A stretch of 64,000 nucleotides of DNA from Verrucomicrobiota bacterium (GCA_016195385.1 JACPZS010000039.1:1-64000), one strand, 5' to 3'; numbered from the stretch's first letter, positions 8,837-19,134 are shown. Numbers and translations: made by a program. The notes: a model not told the origin generated them from the sequence alone.

Positions 8837-10264
8837 ATGATCAAATTTGGAACCTCCGGCTGGCGCGGGTTGATCGCCCGCGACTTCACGTTCGACAACG
8901 TCCGCCTCGCTTCGCAAGGCATCGCGCTGTATCTCCAGACAGAATTGAAAAATCCCAAGTCCGCGATTCGCGGACGCAAGCCCGTCGTCATCCTCGGCCA
9001 CGACACGCGCTTTCTCGGCCACGAATTCACGCTCGCCGCCGCCGAAGTGTTGACGGCGAACGGTCTTACGCCGCTGATGTGCGGGCGCGACGCGCCCACG
9101 CCTGTCATCGCGCACGCGATTCGTTCGCGACGCGCCATCGGCGGCATCAACATGACGGCCAGTCACAATCCCGCCGAGTATCAAGGGCTAAAATTTTCGA
9201 CCAGCAATGGAGCCGCCGCGCCGCCCGAAGTCACGAAACAGATCGAAGCGAACATCGTGCAACTCGCGGCGCAGAATTGGAGTTTCAAGGCGGCGGTCGT
9301 CGGAAATTTCAAGTGCAATTCCTTCGATCCGCAGCCCGACTATTTCAAACAACTTCGCAAGTTGATCAACTTCGACGTCATCCGAAAGGCGAAGATGAAA
9401 ATCGCCATCGAGTTGATGTACGGCACTGGTCGCGGCTACCTCGACACGCTGCTCGCCAACGCGGGCGCGAAGCTGACTTTGTTCAATGACGAGGTCAACC
9501 CGCTCTTCGGCGGGCATCATCCCGAACCCAACGCTGAGGGCATGAGCGCCGTGCGCGACTGCATTCGTAGCGGCAAAGCGAGTCTCGGCCTCGGCCTCGA
9601 CGGCGATGCGGATCGTTTCGGCATCGTGGACAAAAGCGGCGTCTGGCTCACGCCGAATCAAATTCTCACGCTCGCGCTCTATCATTTGAAAAAGAATCGC
9701 GGCTGGACCGGCGCCGTCGTACGCACCGTGCCGACGAGCCATCAAGTGGATGCCGTTGCCGAATTGCTCGGTGTGCGCGTGCATGAAACGCCCGTGGGCT
9801 TCAAATTCATCGGCGCGTTAATGGAGAGCGAACCGATCATCGTCGGCGGCGAGGAATCCGGCGGCCTGAGCGTCAAGGGCCACGTGCCGGAGAAAGACGG
9901 CATCCTCGCCTGCCTTCTCATGGCGGAACTCGTCGCCACGGAGAACAAATCGCTGGGGCAAATTCTCAAGCATCTCGAAAAGCAGACGGGCGAGTTTCAC
10001 ACCGACCGCATCAACGTCGCGATTCCGGCGGACAAGAAGGAAGCGCTGTTGAAGCGGCTTGCCGCCGGACTCGACAAAATCGGCGCGTTCAAAGTCGAAA
10101 AATTCATCACAACGGATGGCTTCAAGTTTTTGCTGCCGAATCGCGAATGGGTCGCCTTCCGCGCCAGCGGTACCGAGCCGTTGATTCGTTGTTACGTCGA
10201 GGCGAAATCAGCGGCGCAGTTGAAAAAACTGCGTGCGTCGTGCGTGAAGTTGCTCCAAAGCTGA
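8837..10264 (+). CDS. Alpha-D-phosphohexomutase (phosphoglucomutase/phosphomannomutase family)
   Basis: The product is a complete 475-residue four-domain phosphohexomutase that interconverts hexose 1- and 6-phosphates in the cytoplasm. It starts at MIKFGTSGWRG. It has the phosphoserine loop MTASHNPAEYQG (~108), the magnesium loop GLDGDADRFG (~254), the sugar-specificity loop GGEESGG (~339) and the phosphate-binding loop RASGTEPLIR (~444). GEESGG is typical of glucose/mannose-type members; GlmM or PgcA alternatives cannot be excluded without a tree. The ATG lies 60 bases after nuoA, and the acetyltransferase gene starts 8 bases downstream. Confidence 0.92.
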   Translation: MIKFGTSGWRGLIARDFTFDNVRLASQGIALYLQTELKNPKSAIRGRKPVVILGHDTRFLGHEFTLAAAEVLTANGLTPLMCGRDAPTPVIAHAIRSRRAIGGINMTASHNPAEYQGLKFSTSNGAAAPPEVTKQIEANIVQLAAQNWSFKAAVVGNFKCNSFDPQPDYFKQLRKLINFDVIRKAKMKIAIELMYGTGRGYLDTLLANAGAKLTLFNDEVNPLFGGHHPEPNAEGMSAVRDCIRSGKASLGLGLDGDADRFGIVDKSGVWLTPNQILTLALYHLKKNRGWTGAVVRTVPTSHQVDAVAELLGVRVHETPVGFKFIGALMESEPIIVGGEESGGLSVKGHVPEKDGILACLLMAELVATENKSLGQILKHLEKQTGEFHTDRINVAIPADKKEALLKRLAAGLDKIGAFKVEKFITTDGFKFLLPNREWVAFRASGTEPLIRCYVEAKSAAQLKKLRASCVKLLQS

Positions 10265-10272
10265 CACCGGCG

Positions 10273-10998
10273 ATGGCTCACGCGGTCAATCACTTGGGCC
10301 AACCAATCGGCCTGCCCCTCAACGGCTGGACTCCGCCCCCCGCCCCGCCGCGAGAACCGATGGCCGGTCGCTGCTGCCGGTTGGAGCCACTCGATGTCGA
10401 GCGGCACGCCGCCGATCTTTTTGCCGCATACTCACTTGATGGCGGAGGCGGGATCTGGACTTATCTGCCGTGCGGACCATTTGAAAATTTCGCCGCCTAT
10501 CGTGCCTGGCTGGTAGCGGAGGCGCTTGGAAACGATCCGCTTTTTTTTACGACCATTGATCGCGCGACCGACAAAGCGGTTGGCGTGATCAGCTATCTGC
10601 GCATCGCTCCGGCCAGCGGCTCCATCGAAGTCGGGCATGTCAATTTTTCACCTTTCCTCAGCCGGACGCCGGCGGCCACGGAAGCACAATACTTGATGAT
10701 GAAGCGGGCGTTCGAGCTTGGTTACCGACGCTACGAGTGGAAGTGCGATTCACTCAACGCGCCGTCGCGCGCCGCCGCGCAGCGCCTGGGCTTTTCGTTT
10801 GAGGGCGTGTTCCGGCAGGCCATCGTCTATAAAGAGCGAAGCCGCGACACTGCCTGGTATTCCGTCATCGACTCCGAGTGGCCGGCGCTGGAGCGCGCGT
10901 TCGTCACCTGGCTTGATCTGGAAAATTTTGACGCCGAAGGAAGACAACGGAAAAGGCTGTCGGATTTAACGCGGCCCATTCTCAAGCAGATCGGCTAA
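10273..10998 (+). CDS. GNAT family N-acetyltransferase (RimJ/RimL-like)
   Basis: The ORF track extends upstream to 10147 inside the hexomutase gene. The sensible start is the ATG at 10273 (MAHAVNHLGQPIG), giving 241 residues. Family features are the N-terminal CRLEPLDVERHAADLF, a central beta strand AVGVISYLRI, the segment IEVGHVNFSPFL, and the C-terminal motif NAPSRAAAQRLGFSFEGVFRQ that binds acetyl-CoA in RimJ/RimL relatives. It probably transfers an acetyl group to an amine on a protein or small molecule; the substrate is unknown. It sits 8 bases after the hexomutase stop and faces the giant protease gene. Confidence 0.85.
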   Translation: MAHAVNHLGQPIGLPLNGWTPPPAPPREPMAGRCCRLEPLDVERHAADLFAAYSLDGGGGIWTYLPCGPFENFAAYRAWLVAEALGNDPLFFTTIDRATDKAVGVISYLRIAPASGSIEVGHVNFSPFLSRTPAATEAQYLMMKRAFELGYRRYEWKCDSLNAPSRAAAQRLGFSFEGVFRQAIVYKERSRDTAWYSVIDSEWPALERAFVTWLDLENFDAEGRQRKRLSDLTRPILKQIG

Positions 10999-11040
10999 AC
11001 CACCGTGCGGAAGGCAAATCGCTGGCGCGGACTTCCCCCT

Positions 11041-14000
11041 TCATGGCACCAGTAGCAAGCGATAGTATTTCTGCGCGCCCACGCCGCCGGTCTTTGAACC
11101 GTCATCCGCGAAGCTGAAATTTCCGTCCGTCGAAGTAATCGTGTTCGGGAGCGTAATCCAAACGGGCGGCAAATTCGTGGCGTATTGAATTTGAAATTTA
11201 TCCGATGCGAGCGCGTGCCACTTCAAACTGAAACCACCCGGCGCGAACGTCAGCCCGGCCGTATCAATCGTGATGGCTGCGGGTGCCGGCGAAGAAGTTG
11301 AGCCAGCGTCGGCGATTTCAACGACCTCAAAGAACCGGAAGCTCGTGGTCAGATCCAGGCAGAATTGCATCGTCGAAGTTGTCGCCTGGTTGGTAGTCGA
11401 AATCACGGACCAGTCCGTGTCACCCAGCGTGACTTTGGCCCGGGCGTAATAACGCCGCCCCGCAACCGAATCCCAATGCAGGCAGACTTGCGAATTTGTG
11501 AAACTCAGCGTCGGGCGAATGAAGGCATTCGTGGTGGTAGTCGATGGTGGCGCAGGAGGCGGCGTATTCGTTGAACCGGCACCGACTTGCACGACCCGGA
11601 AAAACTGGTAGCCGCTCGTGAGGTTCACGCAGAAGCTTGACCTGGCTGTCGTCGTCGCGGTGGCGGCACTGAGGGAACTCCAGGCCGCGTCGGTGATGTT
11701 TGATTTGCCTTCGACCAAGTAACCGCGTCCGGCGATGGAATCCCAAGCCACGCAAGCCTGCGTGTTCGAGATGACGAGCGACGAATTGACAATCGAGTCC
11801 GTCGTGACCGCGGGTGGCGGTATGTTGGTCGAGTTGGAGCCGAGCTGAACAACCCGGAAGAAGTGGCGCGGCGTCGAGAGATCCAGACAGAAAGTCACGC
11901 GCGTGGTGGTCGCGGTATTTGTCGGCGAGATGGCGAGCCAGGCGGCGTCGGTAAGATTTGTTTTTGCTTCGACAAAATATTGCCGGCCGATGGTTTCGTC
12001 CCAACTGAGGCAGATTTGGTTGTTCGTGACCGCGAGCGATGGGTTGATGAACGTGTTGGTCCCGCTCGCTGGTGGAGGCGGAGACGGAGGCGCGCCTTCG
12101 ATGAATTCCAAGACACGGAAGAAGCGATAGCCGCTCGATAAATCAACACAGTAGGACAATCGCTGCGTCCCGCCCGCCGGTGAATTGAGAATCTTCTGCA
12201 GCGGCGACAAGACCGCCCAGGCGAGATCTTCGACGTTTTTCTTGCCTTCGAGCAGATAGCTGCGACCGACGACCGCGTTCCAACTCAGGCACGCCTGCTT
12301 GTTCGTCAAGCTGAGGCTCGCGGCGATGATGTTGGTCCCGGCGGTGGCGGGCGGCGGCGGATTCGTGCGGCCGAGTTGCACGATGCGGAAGAAGCGATAC
12401 GGTGTCGTGATCGGCACGCAGTAGCTCAGATTCGTGGTGATCGCTGTGATCGTGCCGCTCAGGTTCGTCCAACCGCTGGTGTCAATGAGTTGTCGCGCTT
12501 CCACCTGGTAATCGCGAGCGATGATCGCGGGCCAGTTCAGACAAACCTGGTTGTTCGTGACGACGATGTTGGGCTCGATGATAGTATTGGTGCCCGGCGG
12601 CAATGTAATCAAACCCGGCGATTCCGTCGCGGTAACCAGGTATGTAATAGGAACGCCGCGAAATTGATTCGTCTCGCGGTTGAAGACGCCGAGATACCAG
12701 GTGCCGGGCGAAAGATTGCGGCCTATGGAAAGCCCGACAAGTTCGTTGGTGTTGCGCCCGTTGTTGCTGCTCAATTGGAATTTCGTATCCGTCGGCAACC
12801 CCGGAGCTTTGGACACGACGAGATCGACGTTGCCATTGAAGGGCGCCACGACGAACTCAACTTTGACATTCTCCAGCCGGTACGTGTCATTCGTGAAAAC
12901 CTCAAAGGAGTAATAATCAATTTCCGGCGGCGAACCGTCCGTGTTGCCGGGCGCGGTGTTCGTAAACGTCAGACCGTTGGTCAGCGGAGTGATCACCAGT
13001 TTCGGGTCGAGTGTGCAGGCCCGCAGATCGAACGAGATCGCGTTCGTTTCCTTGTTGAGCACCGCGAGATACCAGTCTCCGTTGATGGTCGGATAAAAAT
13101 CCACGTTCGTCCGGATGACAATTTTTCCCGAACCGGGCAGCGCGAGCGACGCCGGAGCTTTGCGGAAAAACGAATTCTTTGTCGGCAGTTCATTGTTCCC
13201 CAGCCACAACTCGGCTTCGCCAGTGAAATTGGAGATCGTGAATTTGGCCGCGGCATTCGTCTGGTCGATCGTGAAGACGAAATAGTTTGTGATCATCGCC
13301 CCCGGCGGCACCGTGAAGCTCAACGGTTCGCAATTGGTCAGGCGAACAAGGTTGACGGCGTTCGTGAGTTGCGTGGCGACCACGGAATAATCCACCGGTG
13401 CGCCGCCGGGGTGGTACACGCCGAGATAATAATCGCCCGGCTCCAACGGCTTCGGCGTGTTCGTAATCGTCAGCGTGATCCGCTCGGCGTTGGTGCTGGC
13501 ATTGGTGCTGCGGAAATTGAAGAAATTCGTGGTGGGCAGCGGGAAGCCCTGATTGACGTAAAGATCAACATTGCCGTTGGTCGGGAACAATTCAAAAGTG
13601 GCCTCGTAGGCCGTGGGCAGAATTGTGAATTGATAGTAATCAAACTTGCCGCCGCCCTTGATCGTGTTGTCGTGGGGAATTTTGTTGGTCAACACAATGA
13701 GCGTTTCGTCGATGCGGTCAAAGCCGAGGCAGAGCGTGAAATCATTCGTCTCGCCAGGGTTGAAATTCGCCACGCCCAGATAATAGCGCTGGCCCGGCTG
13801 CAATTGCGGCGTCGGAAAGGTCGCCAGCGTCGCGCCGCTCGGATCAAACGCTGTCGCCCCGTTCGTCGAAAGCAGCAACACTTCACCGTCACCCGGCCCA
13901 TTGAAGTCCACGGCGAAATCGCTCGTCCCGGCTGTCGGCGCCGCATTCTGATTGAAGTACAGCACGAGATCGCCGGTGCCCGTGAGTATGTTGGTTGCCT

Positions 14001-17000
14001 GCGTCGCCGCCTGCGGCACCTCGACGATGAAGTACTTAATCTCGTCGCCACTGACCTGGCCGGAAAAACACGCGCCATTGACGAGCGTCACCGCCGGCTT
14101 GGTTTCCTCGGCGAAGATGAACTCCAACTGCCAGTTCAATAATTTCCCGGCGAATTCGCTGCGCGTGTCGGCGATCTCCAGCCGCCAATTGCCGATCGCG
14201 CGTTCGCCCTTCAACAAATCGAGCGACTCCTCCGGTTGATAAAAAATTGTGCTGCCCCCCGTTTCGACCAACTCAAACGTGTCCAGCAACAAACCGGCGT
14301 GGCTGAACAGCGGCCGGATCTCGACCAGGGTGCCACTGCGATCCGCGGTGAAAGTGTGGGCCGCCTTTTGCCATTGGCTCGAAGCGGTGACGAAGCGCTT
14401 GAGTTGATCATCCAGGTAAAGTTGCAGGTTCACCGTGCCGCTCACCGAAGAGCGAAGCGCGAATCGCAGCGTGTATTGTTTGCCGGCCACGGTCGGGAAC
14501 ACCCGCCGGATGTAGGAGCGATTCAGGCTGAGCACGTTCGTGCCCGAGTCCGCCGCCCCGCCCAGGTTGAGCACCGCCGCGCGATTCGTCACCACGAACC
14601 ATCCGTCCACCGTCTGCCCGGCGGGATAGACAATGGCGGGAACCCCCTCGAATCCGCTGACGAAGTTGGTGATGACCACCGCGTTCGTCGCGTACGGCGG
14701 CACGGCAAATTTGAAGAGACCGGTGGACAACTCTGGCCGTTCCGTGAACCCCGTGTACGTAAGATTGCTTTCGAGCGAACCGGAACCGAAGTTTGCCGCC
14801 TGCAAGCCGCCGCGATCCTCCGCCAGCAAAATGCGCGTGCCTTGCGGGCTGATGAGATGCAGGGCCAGATCGGAAAGCCGCGGATGATCAATCCGCACCG
14901 CCACGTTGACATCCGCCACGACGCGGTCGATTGGCACTGTGATGATCGACTCGGTGAACGCGTCGTCGAGCAAGGGCACTTCGCCTTCCGAAGCGAACGA
15001 TGCGTCCGCCACGGTACCGATGTCGCGACCGATGGAGAAACGGAGCTTGAAATTCACGTCCACCGAATTGGGGTTGAAGATGCCGAGGAAGTAGCGGCCC
15101 GCGTTGAGCGGCGGAATGTCTCCCGTCGTGATCGTCAGGTTGCCGCCCGTCGGCGGGATGATGGCGAACTTGTCGTAAGTCGTTTGATCCGGCAGATCGG
15201 TGCGCCGGAAATACGCATCCAGCGAAAGCGACGGCGTGAAGTTGAACAATGTCGCCATCAGGTTCGTCGCGTCCACCGGCACATCCACGAAGTAATAGGC
15301 GAAGCGATGCGCACGCACCGTGCCGCTGATCAGGTTCGTGCCGGGCGACGGTGTAAGGACGACATTGAAATTATTGAGCCGGCCCGTGCCGCCGACTGCG
15401 TTGTCCACGAGCGTCATCAACCACAAACCACTTCCGTCTTCACCGATGAAATTGTTAAGGCTGCCGGGGCCGTCGGAGGGTTGATCGCCCAGGTTAACGG
15501 CGTCGCCCAATTCGTTGTCGTCGAAACCAAAACTGTAGAAACCGTTCAACGGTGGCGGCTCGATCAAATGGTGATTCAACAACACGGCGAACTGGTTGTT
15601 GTGGCTGAGGTTCGCCAGCAAATCTCCGAGGCTTTCGTGGGTCAGCGACAATTCCGCGACAGCTTTCTGCACTTGAATCGGCCGCGTCGCGATCCCGAAC
15701 ACGAGCGCCGCGCCGGGCTGCTGCGGCGAACCATCCGAGACTTGCGCGCTCAACGGAAATCCCTGCACGATCAGGTTGCCATTTTCCTCGCGGTTGAAAG
15801 GCGTGTTGCTCGACAACGTCACAAAGCCATACTCGCCACCCTGTTGATCCTCGGCCTTCACGCCCACATAGAACACCTCGCCATCGAACGAGTTTGTGAA
15901 GAAGACGACTTCCGTGCCGCCGCGTTTGGTCGAAGCCGTGATGCTGGCTCCGGTAAAATTCAGCGTCGTGATCGGCGTGCCGCGCGAAACGTAAAGGTCG
16001 ATGTCCGCATCGACGTTGCGCGGGTTGCCGATGTTCGGAGGATTGAAGGTGATGAACGCGACATTGGTGCCATTCGTAAGGGAGACTGAGTTGGTGAGGT
16101 TGAAACTGTTTGTGAAAACGTAGAAATTCCACTGGCTCGGCGTCCCGTTGGTGCCACCGAGCAACGGCGAATTCGCGCCGACGCGTTCGTGCAAAAGCGG
16201 CACGCCGTTGCTGACAATGGAAAGCGTTGGGGTTGTCAACGGGATGGCGGCAAGCGGCGCGAACGTGAACGCGTTCGTGACCGTGCCATCGCCAGACGAA
16301 ACCACGAGCGCAAAATCTTGCGCGATGCCGTCGGGATGCTGCGTGACCGCATTCACATTGACGCGGCGCGCGAACACGGTGACGGAAAAATTCGTGCCGA
16401 CCGGCGCGTTCAAGTAAACATTTTCCACGTTGTTCACCGGGTCGCTCGCGGTCACGCTTCCGGGCTGAACGGATTCAGGAAAACTGGGCGCGGTGAAGTC
16501 CGCGCCCGCCGGGATGTTGTTGCCGTAGTAAACGACCTGGTTGGTGGTCGCATCGAGATTGGTGACGATCAAATCGAGGTCGTTGACGAGTTTGACCGCC
16601 GCGTTGGGATTGCCGGGCGGGTCGGTCCACACCAGCGTCACGCGCAACGGTTGCTGTTGCGCTTCCTCGGAGAGTTGCAGGTTCCAGGTCAAACTCTGGC
16701 CGGTCACGAGCGCGTTGGTCACGCTTTGATCCACAAACCGGAGGGGCGAAGCGTCCGTGTTGCCGCTCTGCAACGCGGCCGGCAGGCTGTTTGCAATGTT
16801 CACGACGCCCCAGCCCTGATGGTTCAGCAGCGCGTTGACGTTGAAATCGTAGAGCGGCCCGACGGATCGCGCGCCGTTGATTAAAAGCGCTTTCATCAGC
16901 GCCGGGCTGTAGCTGACCTTTTGTTTTTCAAAAAATTCCTGCATCAGCGCGAGCAAGCCGGAGACGACCGGCGCGGCCATGCTCGTCCCGGAGTCGTAGC

Positions 17001-19134
17001 GATAATACGGCCCCAGCCCGTCGTCGGCCTGCTTGAGCGCCTTGAAATACGCTTCGTCCAGATTGGTGCGCGTTACGAATGCCTGCACATCGTAAAACAC
17101 CGGATGCGCGGTGGGATTGAACACGCGGTAGTTCCAGAATCCCGGCGTCAGTTGCACGTCCACGCTCGGGACTTGGATTTGGTTGGTGCCGACCGTGGTG
17201 AATATGTTGGTATCGGGAAAATCATCCAAGCGCGCATACAGCGGCAATTGCGGAAACGGCGTCGCTGAACGCGGGTTGGGCACGAGCACGATCCGCAGCT
17301 CGCTGGCGTCATCGGGGACGAGCACTTGATGCACGCCACTGAGCTGGCCGGGATCCACCGTTTCGTCGCTTACGGTCTGAATATCTACCTGTGTGAAATT
17401 TGTGGGGTCGGTCCAATCCTTGGATCGCGTCGAAATGGTAAATGAACCCGGCGCGACAACGTCCGGTTTGAAGCGACCGAACTGCCCTTCCAATCCCACA
17501 CCCACATTGCCGCGACTGGAAAAGGAAGCCACCTGATGATCGCTGTCCGTTGCCGCGAGGAAAAAAAAGTTGGTCGATACGTTCGTCACCAAATCGCCCG
17601 GGAGATCCGAATTCGCGACCACGTTCGTCACGATGATAAAGTTCGTCATCATTCGGACGCTTTCGATGGCACCAACAGAAATGACGTTTTTGGCGGTGGC
17701 CGGCGACACAATGCTGTTAGCTTCGCCGCCCAGCCCGTCGTCCGTGAGCGAACCGTTGTTGCCGGCGGCGAAAACGTAGAGCGTCGGCTGCGCACCGGTG
17801 ACGGCCGGCAGGGCATCGCGCACCGCCGCATCGTAACTCGCGGCCGAACTGTTGTAGTCGTTCACGGCGGGGTAGCCCCAACTGTTGTTCGAGATGAGCG
17901 GACGCGCCGGAAACTGGCGCTGGTTTTCCCCGGCGGCGGCTTCCTGCAAAAACGAATCCGACACCAGCGGCCCCGTGTTCAAATCAATCGGCAGGGCGAA
18001 CAATTTCGCGGCGGGCGCCAGGCCGCGAAAATCCGCGTTGGTCAGCGAGCCTTGCGCATTCGTCACGGTGGCTGAACTTTTCCCGCTGCTGGCAATGGTG
18101 CCGGCGACGTGCGTGCCGTGGCCGTCAAAATCCTGGAGCGTCTGAGGATCCGACGCCGTGACACGCCCCGTAAGATCCGGATGCGTTTGATCGACACCCG
18201 TGTCGTTGATGTTCACCAGCACGCCCGCACCCGTCAGCCCGAGGTAATTGTTGGTCGCCGTGCTGAACGTATCCGGCGACACGCCGACGCGCACGCGCGC
18301 GTGGTCGTTGAGCGGCGCGCGTTGATGGAAAGTTTCGAGTCCCTGGACACTGGACAAATTCGCCAGCGCGACCAGCGAATCTGCAGCCGGTTGGATGATT
18401 AACTGCGGTCCGAAAGGCGAACGATCTTCGCCGATGACTTCCGCGCCCAGTTTGCGCACCGCCGCCAACGTCTCGCCAGCGTCATCGGGAAAAGAAGTGA
18501 CGATCAGTCGTGCCGCTGCCGGTAGAAACTTTTGATCGACCGCGACCGCGAGCAGTTGTTCGTCGAGTTTGTAGTATGGCTCGTACGGCAGGACGGCCTG
18601 CGTGCGGGGAGACTGGGCGATCTGCCGCGCGCCGGCGCCGTCCATGCGGACAAGATACGCGTTGTTCGGAATGTAGGAAACAATCGTCGCGCCCGCCTGG
18701 CGGAGGTTCGAACGAAACGTGTCATCGAGGTTGCCCTTCGCCTGCACGATGTAGCTGCCGGGATCTTCCGGCGCGCGGAGGTGCTTAGGAACGTTCAACG
18801 GCGGCACACCCGCAGTCTCGATGAAAGCGTTGCGCAAGAGCACCGCGCGATCGCTGCGCGTCAACTCCGCGATTGGACGGGCCGTGTTGGTGAGTCGGTG
18901 GCCGGTGGGTCTTGCGGGAGCCGGGTTGGAGGAATGGAAGAGTGATTGTGACGTGAGCAGCCCCTGACGCAACGCCGCCGCGAGATTCGGGTTTAAACCG
19001 GAAACTCGGGACGGCACAATCGCCTCCGCCAACGCGGTTGCCGCCCGCCGCTGCGTGGCGCGATGCCACAACACAGCCCCGGCTCCACACAGGAGCAGGC
19101 TCAACAAAATCCAAGTTCTGGCTCGCACACGCAT
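11041..19134 (-). CDS. Giant multidomain subtilisin-like serine protease (S8)
   Basis: This 2697-residue exported protease has an N-terminal membrane/signal segment (TWILLSLLLCGAGAVLW) and an I9-like prodomain (YIVQAKGNLDDTFRSNLRQ). The S8 catalytic triad lies in NINDTGVDQTHPDL (Asp, ~309), DFDGHGTHVAGT (His, ~340) and DSGTSMAAPVVSG (Ser, ~716). A jelly-roll and several PPC-like beta domains follow (YYLGVANFNPGETNDF, YYLGVYHPGG). At about 1400-1680 a proprotein-convertase P domain (DHPRLSDLALHLISPQGTR ... GNWRLEIADTRSE) is split by an inserted carbohydrate-binding-like domain. The C-terminal ~500 residues hold five Cys-containing repeats joined by Pro-rich linkers, then a final Cys-free copy ending QKYYRLLLVP. 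It follows the pseudopilin cassette on the same strand and is a good candidate for its cargo (inference). Confidence 0.9.
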   Translation of the reverse strand: MRVRARTWILLSLLLCGAGAVLWHRATQRRAATALAEAIVPSRVSGLNPNLAAALRQGLLTSQSLFHSSNPAPARPTGHRLTNTARPIAELTRSDRAVLLRNAFIETAGVPPLNVPKHLRAPEDPGSYIVQAKGNLDDTFRSNLRQAGATIVSYIPNNAYLVRMDGAGARQIAQSPRTQAVLPYEPYYKLDEQLLAVAVDQKFLPAAARLIVTSFPDDAGETLAAVRKLGAEVIGEDRSPFGPQLIIQPAADSLVALANLSSVQGLETFHQRAPLNDHARVRVGVSPDTFSTATNNYLGLTGAGVLVNINDTGVDQTHPDLTGRVTASDPQTLQDFDGHGTHVAGTIASSGKSSATVTNAQGSLTNADFRGLAPAAKLFALPIDLNTGPLVSDSFLQEAAAGENQRQFPARPLISNNSWGYPAVNDYNSSAASYDAAVRDALPAVTGAQPTLYVFAAGNNGSLTDDGLGGEANSIVSPATAKNVISVGAIESVRMMTNFIIVTNVVANSDLPGDLVTNVSTNFFFLAATDSDHQVASFSSRGNVGVGLEGQFGRFKPDVVAPGSFTISTRSKDWTDPTNFTQVDIQTVSDETVDPGQLSGVHQVLVPDDASELRIVLVPNPRSATPFPQLPLYARLDDFPDTNIFTTVGTNQIQVPSVDVQLTPGFWNYRVFNPTAHPVFYDVQAFVTRTNLDEAYFKALKQADDGLGPYYRYDSGTSMAAPVVSGLLALMQEFFEKQKVSYSPALMKALLINGARSVGPLYDFNVNALLNHQGWGVVNIANSLPAALQSGNTDASPLRFVDQSVTNALVTGQSLTWNLQLSEEAQQQPLRVTLVWTDPPGNPNAAVKLVNDLDLIVTNLDATTNQVVYYGNNIPAGADFTAPSFPESVQPGSVTASDPVNNVENVYLNAPVGTNFSVTVFARRVNVNAVTQHPDGIAQDFALVVSSGDGTVTNAFTFAPLAAIPLTTPTLSIVSNGVPLLHERVGANSPLLGGTNGTPSQWNFYVFTNSFNLTNSVSLTNGTNVAFITFNPPNIGNPRNVDADIDLYVSRGTPITTLNFTGASITASTKRGGTEVVFFTNSFDGEVFYVGVKAEDQQGGEYGFVTLSSNTPFNREENGNLIVQGFPLSAQVSDGSPQQPGAALVFGIATRPIQVQKAVAELSLTHESLGDLLANLSHNNQFAVLLNHHLIEPPPLNGFYSFGFDDNELGDAVNLGDQPSDGPGSLNNFIGEDGSGLWLMTLVDNAVGGTGRLNNFNVVLTPSPGTNLISGTVRAHRFAYYFVDVPVDATNLMATLFNFTPSLSLDAYFRRTDLPDQTTYDKFAIIPPTGGNLTITTGDIPPLNAGRYFLGIFNPNSVDVNFKLRFSIGRDIGTVADASFASEGEVPLLDDAFTESIITVPIDRVVADVNVAVRIDHPRLSDLALHLISPQGTRILLAEDRGGLQAANFGSGSLESNLTYTGFTERPELSTGLFKFAVPPYATNAVVITNFVSGFEGVPAIVYPAGQTVDGWFVVTNRAAVLNLGGAADSGTNVLSLNRSYIRRVFPTVAGKQYTLRFALRSSVSGTVNLQLYLDDQLKRFVTASSQWQKAAHTFTADRSGTLVEIRPLFSHAGLLLDTFELVETGGSTIFYQPEESLDLLKGERAIGNWRLEIADTRSEFAGKLLNWQLEFIFAEETKPAVTLVNGACFSGQVSGDEIKYFIVEVPQAATQATNILTGTGDLVLYFNQNAAPTAGTSDFAVDFNGPGDGEVLLLSTNGATAFDPSGATLATFPTPQLQPGQRYYLGVANFNPGETNDFTLCLGFDRIDETLIVLTNKIPHDNTIKGGGKFDYYQFTILPTAYEATFELFPTNGNVDLYVNQGFPLPTTNFFNFRSTNASTNAERITLTITNTPKPLEPGDYYLGVYHPGGAPVDYSVVATQLTNAVNLVRLTNCEPLSFTVPPGAMITNYFVFTIDQTNAAAKFTISNFTGEAELWLGNNELPTKNSFFRKAPASLALPGSGKIVIRTNVDFYPTINGDWYLAVLNKETNAISFDLRACTLDPKLVITPLTNGLTFTNTAPGNTDGSPPEIDYYSFEVFTNDTYRLENVKVEFVVAPFNGNVDLVVSKAPGLPTDTKFQLSSNNGRNTNELVGLSIGRNLSPGTWYLGVFNRETNQFRGVPITYLVTATESPGLITLPPGTNTIIEPNIVVTNNQVCLNWPAIIARDYQVEARQLIDTSGWTNLSGTITAITTNLSYCVPITTPYRFFRIVQLGRTNPPPPATAGTNIIAASLSLTNKQACLSWNAVVGRSYLLEGKKNVEDLAWAVLSPLQKILNSPAGGTQRLSYCVDLSSGYRFFRVLEFIEGAPPSPPPPASGTNTFINPSLAVTNNQICLSWDETIGRQYFVEAKTNLTDAAWLAISPTNTATTTRVTFCLDLSTPRHFFRVVQLGSNSTNIPPPAVTTDSIVNSSLVISNTQACVAWDSIAGRGYLVEGKSNITDAAWSSLSAATATTTARSSFCVNLTSGYQFFRVVQVGAGSTNTPPPAPPSTTTTNAFIRPTLSFTNSQVCLHWDSVAGRRYYARAKVTLGDTDWSVISTTNQATTSTMQFCLDLTTSFRFFEVVEIADAGSTSSPAPAAITIDTAGLTFAPGGFSLKWHALASDKFQIQYATNLPPVWITLPNTITSTDGNFSFADDGSKTGGVGAQKYYRLLLVP
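11044..12600 (-). repeat. Tandem C-terminal domain repeats (~90 residues) in the giant protease
   Basis: Five copies, spaced roughly 260-290 bases apart, share the pattern xSLxxTNxQxCLxWDxxxGRxYxVE...W...FC(V/L)xL(S/T)...FRFFRVVxxG. They are separated by linkers such as NPPPPATAGT and PSPPPPASGT. Each copy has one Cys in the first strand and one near the penultimate strand, so an internal disulfide is likely in the oxidising exterior. A sixth, more diverged terminal copy lacks both Cys and ends the protein. Confidence 0.8.

Noticed and set aside
12376-16089. Plus-strand ORFs of 588 and 617 residues opposite the giant protease
   Set aside because: Both are Arg-rich shadows caused by the GC bias of the long minus-strand gene, whose own frame carries recognisable domains throughout.
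18690-18730. GGTTCGAACG string resembling a tRNA T-arm
   Set aside because: It lies inside the giant protease coding frame and no acceptor or anticodon arms pair around it.
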